In this document: in pieces, positions 59,730-64,000 of the stretch | Numbering within the stretch: the first letter of the stretch is position 1 | How the letters are laid out: every line of letters starts with the position of its first letter | NCBI GenBank assembly: GCA_041397305.1 | Contig: JAWKWX010000009.1 | Span: 51,814 to 115,813 of the forward strand | Direction of reading: 5' to 3' | DNA length: 64,000 nucleotides | Source of the DNA: TMP-24 sp041397305 | Lineage (GTDB): Bacteria > Pseudomonadota > Alphaproteobacteria > Rhodobacterales > Rhodobacteraceae | Made by a program: the position numbers and the translations under genes | Notes under the pieces: model-generated | Databases searched by the model: none | What the model was told of the DNA's origin: nothing | Seen by the model: only the letters and a program-made list of their open reading frames with translations

Positions 59730-61787
59730 TCAGCGGCCGGTCCAGTCGGCGCGGTAATGCACGATCTCGCGCCCGGGGAAAGCCGCGGCCAGCGCGGCCT
59801 CATCCAGCGTTCCGGTGTCGGCCAGCCAGATCGTGCCGCGAAGCCAGGGATCGTTCAGCATCAGCGCCGAACCCTTGTCGCCGTTCCTTGCCACGATCAC
59901 GATCTTGCCCGCGAACCGCCCGTCCGCCGCATCCTCCCGCACCGTCGGGTGGAAGCCGTTGTATTCGTAGTATTTCGTCACCGCCCGCCAAGGCAGGAAG
60001 ACGCACAGCCCGAAGATGCAGGCATACCAGAACAGCGCGTCGATCTGCACATGCGCCTCCTCGCCCCGGTCCGGGAACCGCTCGCGCAGCGCCATATAGC
60101 CGCGCGCCGAGAGATAGAAGAGCGGGAAGGCGGCGAGGAACCAGTAGCGCGGGCCGATATAGTAGCTGTCGGCGAACCAGTAGAAATACATGGCGAGGAT
60201 CACGACCGCGATCACCGCGATCATTGCCCAGTCCGCCCGGTTCGGCCGCTGCCAGAGGAGGAAGGCGAGGACCAGTGCCAGCGAACCGACCGACCAGCCC
60301 ATCATGTCGAACTGCAGGCTCGCGGCGAGGTTGATGACATTGACCAGCCCCTCGGTCGCCGAATGGCCCGGCCAGAGATCGAGCATACCCCACCCGCCCG
60401 GCGGGCCGATGTCGGGCCCGAAGCCGTAGGCGTTTGCGCCCGGCGCCCAGTGCCGGTCGATATAGAGGGCGAGCGGCTGCAGGAAGGCCGATCCGGTCAC
60501 ATGGGCATTGTAGAAAAGCACGGTCGAGCCCGCCAGCGCGCAGCCCGCGCCATAGATCAGCGCCCGCCCGGGTCCGCCCATCGGGGCAAGGAACAGCAGC
60601 CACAGCCCGGTCAGCCCGCCCGCGACAAGCCCGTCGAGCGGCCGGGTCACGAAGATCCAGCCCATCGCCAGCCCGGCTAGGAGGATCCGCCTGAGCGCAC
60701 CGCGCCGTCCGTCGCCTGCCCTCAGGATCAGCCACCAGGCAAGAAGCATCAGGAACAGGGTCAGCGTATGGGTCATCAGCGACGCCGCCATCGCCGCGAG
60801 CCAGGGCGAGGCCGCCATCATCATCGCCACCAGATCGGCCTGATCGCGGTCCGACAGCCGCCGGGCGATGGCATGGCCCAGAAGTACCGACAGGGCCGCC
60901 AGCACCGGGCCGATCAGCCAGGGCACGCCCGCCAGCACGCCGAGCGCCAGCACCACCGGCCAGCCCGGCGGGGTCGCCGCATACCAGCGGCCCGCAGTCT
61001 GGTCGAGGAGGTAATAGTCAAGGCCCGGCGCCGCCGCCTCGGGCGGGGCAGGGGCGGTCAGCGCGCCACCCGCGAAGGTCTTGGCCTGGAAGAGATAGGC
61101 CACCTCATCCTCGACATGCGGCATCCGTTCGAACGCATAGAAGGACAGAAGCAGACTGACCGAGAAGGCCACCACCGCCGGGGCCAGCGCGGTCAGCCGG
61201 TAAAGGCCGCTGATCGGGCTTTTCACCTGGCTCATCGCTGCGAAGATCAGGAAATGGACAAGGGTGAGCGCCACGCCAAGAACCACATGCGCGGCATAGG
61301 CGGCGGCGGCGTTCCGCGCCATGTAGCCCAGAAGCGGCACAGACAGAAATCCGGTCATCAGGATGAAAAGCGCGATCTGCGCCAGCCCGAGCCGTTCATG
61401 CGCCGCCTGCAGGACACGGCCCAGCCCGGTCCGGCCCAGAACCACGAGCGCCACGATGGCTTCGGCCGCGATCACGCCCCAGGTCGCCCATTCCTTCCAG
61501 TTCTTCGGTTCAAGATGGATCGCCGGAAACCATTGCGGCTCGGTGATGTAAAGCTGCGCCGCCCCCCCGGTGACGAGGAAGAAGGCCAGGATGCCGAACG
61601 CCGTCGCCCCGCGCCGCGCGCAGATGCCGAAGACGATGGCCGCAACGCCGCCCACGGTGAAATACCAGCGGTCGATCAGCGCCGAAGGCCGGCCATACAT
61701 CTCGTCGGTGACGAGGATCGCGCCCACGATCAGGGCCAGCCCCAGCCAGATTGCCGCCGCGCCCAGAACTCGCATCTCTGTCCTCAT
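59730..61787 (-). CDS. Polytopic glycosyltransferase-like membrane protein (GT-C/ArnT-PMT type)
   Basis: 685 residues, about 14-16 hydrophobic spans. The loop after the sixth or so span has MPHVEDEVAYLFQAKTFAGG; an Asp-Glu in the first big periplasmic loop is the catalytic hallmark of GT-C enzymes that use polyprenyl-phosphate sugars. A second loop, PPGWPVVLALGV, is typical of the mannosyltransferase group. It overlaps by four bases (ATGA) the glycosyltransferase upstream, which would make the lipid-linked donor. The acceptor (lipid A, polysaccharide or protein) is not known. I see no signal for a specific sugar. Confidence 0.72.
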   Translation of the reverse strand: MRTEMRVLGAAAIWLGLALIVGAILVTDEMYGRPSALIDRWYFTVGGVAAIVFGICARRGATAFGILAFFLVTGGAAQLYITEPQWFPAIHLEPKNWKEWATWGVIAAEAIVALVVLGRTGLGRVLQAAHERLGLAQIALFILMTGFLSVPLLGYMARNAAAAYAAHVVLGVALTLVHFLIFAAMSQVKSPISGLYRLTALAPAVVAFSVSLLLSFYAFERMPHVEDEVAYLFQAKTFAGGALTAPAPPEAAAPGLDYYLLDQTAGRWYAATPPGWPVVLALGVLAGVPWLIGPVLAALSVLLGHAIARRLSDRDQADLVAMMMAASPWLAAMAASLMTHTLTLFLMLLAWWLILRAGDGRRGALRRILLAGLAMGWIFVTRPLDGLVAGGLTGLWLLFLAPMGGPGRALIYGAGCALAGSTVLFYNAHVTGSAFLQPLALYIDRHWAPGANAYGFGPDIGPPGGWGMLDLWPGHSATEGLVNVINLAASLQFDMMGWSVGSLALVLAFLLWQRPNRADWAMIAVIAVVILAMYFYWFADSYYIGPRYWFLAAFPLFYLSARGYMALRERFPDRGEEAHVQIDALFWYACIFGLCVFLPWRAVTKYYEYNGFHPTVREDAADGRFAGKIVIVARNGDKGSALMLNDPWLRGTIWLADTGTLDEAALAAAFPGREIVHYRADWTGR

Positions 61788-62779
61788 GCCCGCGCCTTCG
61801 CTTTGACGATCCGGGTCGGGGGCGCTTCGACGGCGCCCTCGTCGCCGATATTGACCAGCTCGCGCTCGATCACCATCGGTCCGCCCCGCACCTGGTTGTG
61901 GATCGCGGTGATATATTCCCCGAGCATCCCGATGAACAAAAGCTGGATGCCCGACAGGAAGAAGAGCGCCACGATGATCGTCGTCGTACCGCGCGGCCCG
62001 ACGCCCCAGCCGAAGAGATAGGCCACCACCGAAAAGAGCGCGAACAGGATCGACGCGGCGGCGATCCCGGTGCCCACGAAAGTGCAGGCCCGCATCGGCG
62101 CCTTGGTGAAGGCAAAGATCGCGTTCAGCGCCTGATCGACCAGCATGAACAGATTGTGCTTGGAAACGCCGCGCTTCCGCGCCCGCCAGGTATAGGGGAT
62201 GATGATCCGCTTGAACCCGACCGAAGCGATGATGCCGCGGATATAGGGGTAATGGTCATTGTGCTTCAGCACCGCATCCAGCACCTTGCGGTCGATCAGC
62301 TGGAACTCGCCCACATCCGGTGAAAGTTCGAAGTCCGACAGCGCATTTACCAGTCTATAGAATATCTTGCGGGACGTCCTTAAGGCAAAGGTCTCTTCCC
62401 GGGTCGACCGCGCGCCGGCGACGATTTCATAGCCCTGTTCCCAAAGCTTCACGAATTCCGGCAGAAGCTCCGGCGGGTCCTGCAGGTCGACCGGCAGCAT
62501 CACCAGCGTCGCATCGCCCGTCGCATGGCGGAGCCCGTTGAAGGTGGAGCGGAAGACACCGAAGTTCCGCGCATTCACCACGACCTTCACGCTCGGGTCC
62601 GCGGCCGCGATCCCTTTCAGGATCTCGACGGTGCGGTCGGAGGAAGCGTTGTCGATGAAGATATGTTCGCGCTCATATCCCGGCAGGTCTCGTTCGAAGA
62701 TCGCCCTGACCGTCTCGTGGCAGGCCTCGACATTGTCCTCTTCATTGTAGCAGGGCGAGACGATCGTGATCTTCTTCAT
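61784..62779 (-). CDS. GtrB/ArnC-type polyprenyl-phosphate glycosyltransferase (GT2)
   Basis: 331 residues. A GT-A fold with VSPCYNEEDNVEACHETV, DNASSDRTVEI, the metal-binding motif PVDLQDPPELLPEF and KRGVSKHNLFML, then two C-terminal spans (TGIAAASILFALFSVVAYLF and TIIVALFFLSGIQLLFIGML) and GEYITAIHNQVRGGPM at the end. Transfers a sugar from a nucleotide to polyprenyl phosphate; the next gene is the likely user. Start at MKKITIV; upstream ATG (62786-62788) and GTG (62813-62815) are possible. The 304-base region ahead of it is shared with the divergent BKACE gene. Confidence 0.88.
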   Translation of the reverse strand: MKKITIVSPCYNEEDNVEACHETVRAIFERDLPGYEREHIFIDNASSDRTVEILKGIAAADPSVKVVVNARNFGVFRSTFNGLRHATGDATLVMLPVDLQDPPELLPEFVKLWEQGYEIVAGARSTREETFALRTSRKIFYRLVNALSDFELSPDVGEFQLIDRKVLDAVLKHNDHYPYIRGIIASVGFKRIIIPYTWRARKRGVSKHNLFMLVDQALNAIFAFTKAPMRACTFVGTGIAAASILFALFSVVAYLFGWGVGPRGTTTIIVALFFLSGIQLLFIGMLGEYITAIHNQVRGGPMVIERELVNIGDEGAVEAPPTRIVKAKARA

Positions 62780-62833
62780 GGGCTGCATCAATCTGTCGGA
62801 AAGGGAAATGGGCACGACTCGGGCACGCTACGG

Positions 62834-62897
62834 GACAATTGTTGCACGGTTCTAGCATGACCGGCGGCCGACACAGCACTCCGGCGACAATTGTTGC
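62834..62897. promoter_or_regulatory. Paired GACAATTGTTGC elements in the divergent promoter
   Basis: Identical near-palindromes GACAATTGTTGC at 62834-62845 and 62886-62897, 52 bases apart (about five helical turns). Candidate binding sites for a regulator of the GT pair, the BKACE gene, or both. The rest of the 304-base region (62780-63083) has no gene that I can see. Confidence 0.5.
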
Positions 62898-63083
62898 CGA
62901 AAACGCGCGCTTCGTTGGGGCGGCGCAAGATTGTTACCGTCACTTGACCTCGACCATCGGGTCGCCGCCCGCCAATCGGGCCGAACAGGGCGCGAAACTT
63001 GCGCCTTTTGCCAAATATACTTCGTTTCATGATGAGTGCCTGGCGATTCCTCGGCTATCCTTCCCGGAAACGAGGAGGATTCC

Positions 63084-64000
63084 ATGCCGCTGTCCATGAA
63101 CCGCGAAGTCTTCATCACCTGCGCCGTCACCGGATCGGGCGGCACCCAGGACCGCAGCCCGCATGTGCCGCGTTCGCCCGAGCAGATTGCCAATTCCGCG
63201 ATCGACGCGGCCAAGGCCGGCGCGGCCATCGTCCATTGCCATGTCCGCGACCCCGACACGGGCAAGCCCTCGCGTGATCCCAGGCTCTACCGCGAAGTGA
63301 CCGAGCGCATCCGCGACAGCGCAACCGACGTGGTGCTGAACCTGACGGCAGGCATGGGCGGCGACATGGTGTTCGGCGGCGTGGAAAGCCCGCTGCCGCT
63401 CAATCCCCAAGGCACCGACATGGGTGGCGCCACCAACCGCATGGAACATGTCGTCGACTGCCTGCCCGAGATCTGCACGCTCGACTGCGGCACGATGAAC
63501 TTCGCCGAGGCCGATTATGTGATGACCAACACGCCTGGCATGCTGCGGGCGATGGGCGGCATGATGACTGCGGCAGGTGTCCTGCCCGAGATCGAGGCCT
63601 TCGACACTGGCCACCTGTGGTTCGCCAAGGAGCTGGTGAAGGAAGGCGTCCTGAACGCCCCCGCGCTGGTCCAGCTTTGCATGGGCGTGCCCTGGGGGGC
63701 GCCGAACGATCTCAACACCTTCATGGCGATGGTCAACAACGTGCCGGCCGACTGGAACTGGTCGGCCTTCTCGCTCGGTCGCGACCAGATGGCCTATGTC
63801 GCGGCGGCGGTCCTTGCGGGCGGCAACGTCCGTGTGGGGCTCGAGGACAACCTCTGGCTCGGCAAGGGCCAGCTTGCGACCAACGCCCAGCTTGTCGAAC
63901 GCGCCGTGACGATCATCGAGAACATGGGCGCGCGGGTCATCGGCCCGGACGAGGTTAGGGCGCGGCTGGGTCTGACGAAGCGGGCGCCGCGCCCGCGCTG
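63084..64000 (+). CDS. Beta-keto acid cleavage enzyme (BKACE, DUF849), 3' end missing
   Basis: At least 305 residues, still open at the right edge but close to full family length. Zinc ligands in VHCHVRDPDTGKPSR (HxH), then NLTAGMGGDMVFGG, the DCGTMNFAEADYVMTNTPGM block and CMGVPWGAPN. BKACE enzymes condense a beta-keto acid with acetyl-CoA, giving a CoA ester and acetoacetate; the known family includes 3-keto-5-aminohexanoate and dehydrocarnitine cleavage. The start MPLSMNREVFITCAVTGSGG resembles carnitine-type members, but the downstream gene that would settle it is outside. GGAGG at 63074, then ATG 63084. Confidence 0.9.
   Translation, partial: MPLSMNREVFITCAVTGSGGTQDRSPHVPRSPEQIANSAIDAAKAGAAIVHCHVRDPDTGKPSRDPRLYREVTERIRDSATDVVLNLTAGMGGDMVFGGVESPLPLNPQGTDMGGATNRMEHVVDCLPEICTLDCGTMNFAEADYVMTNTPGMLRAMGGMMTAAGVLPEIEAFDTGHLWFAKELVKEGVLNAPALVQLCMGVPWGAPNDLNTFMAMVNNVPADWNWSAFSLGRDQMAYVAAAVLAGGNVRVGLEDNLWLGKGQLATNAQLVERAVTIIENMGARVIGPDEVRARLGLTKRAPRPR

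Overview
This 64 kb window is high-GC chromosomal DNA from an alphaproteobacterium, almost certainly a member of the Rhodobacteraceae (order Rhodobacterales). The evidence is a CckA hybrid kinase and a ChpT phosphotransferase, TTAA-N7-TTAA CtrA boxes, a GTTC-N7-GATC SOS box at recA, the ornithine-lipid genes olsBA, an NDUFA12-type complex I subunit, RutR-like regulators, and intergenic palindromes of the kind common in this family. Genus and species cannot be fixed from the sequence. I see no tRNA, rRNA, CRISPR array, prophage or transposase; this is mostly a housekeeping and catabolic segment.

Layout. 1-4.7 kb: the end of proA, chpT, a DUF3553 gene, olsBA behind a CtrA box, a small membrane protein and a CbiX-type chelatase. 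4.7-10.1 kb (minus strand): an amidase followed by a four-gene polyamine-type ABC transporter whose last gene, the substrate-binding protein, is split by an in-frame TAG. 10.4-18.4 kb: clpP, clpX, a MetA with the acetyl-CoA-type residue, a P-loop ATPase, a FadL-like porin, an EamA exporter, a TehA/SLAC1-type channel and a class I amidotransferase. 18.5-34.4 kb: guaB, an rRNA methyltransferase, cckA behind a second perfect CtrA box, a sulfotransferase, recA, a DsbA-like protein, amiC, PBP1A, NDUFA12, mlaD, a DUF2155 gene, aat and accBC.

34.6-49.4 kb is a reductive pyrimidine degradation and uptake locus: dihydropyrimidine dehydrogenase (preT, preA), an omega-amino acid aminotransferase, beta-ureidopropionase (pydC), dihydropyrimidinase (pydB) and an NMT1-type ABC transporter. 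Together these would import a pyrimidine and convert uracil through dihydrouracil and N-carbamoyl-beta-alanine to beta-alanine and then malonate semialdehyde. Two RutR-like TetR regulators lie in the locus, and two adjacent RutR-type operators precede pydC. The locus is interrupted by a small island of different character (40.9-41.7 kb) and by a GIY-YIG gene bracketed by repeated palindromes.

49.5-55.7 kb is the most unusual part. It holds a small lipoprotein, an XRE/ScfR-type DNA-binding protein with a histidine-kinase-dimerisation-like segment in its middle, a receiver-only response regulator, a small membrane protein, a solute-symporter/histidine-kinase fusion and an orphan FliM/FliN-domain protein. 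I read it as a candidate phosphorelay ending on a DNA-binding protein. 55.7-64 kb: a sulfur-handling trio (TIGR01244 and two YeeE/YedE proteins), a DksA-like protein, a FadB-like protein whose dehydrogenase half lacks its catalytic histidine, two envelope glycosyltransferases, and a beta-keto acid cleavage enzyme running off the right edge.
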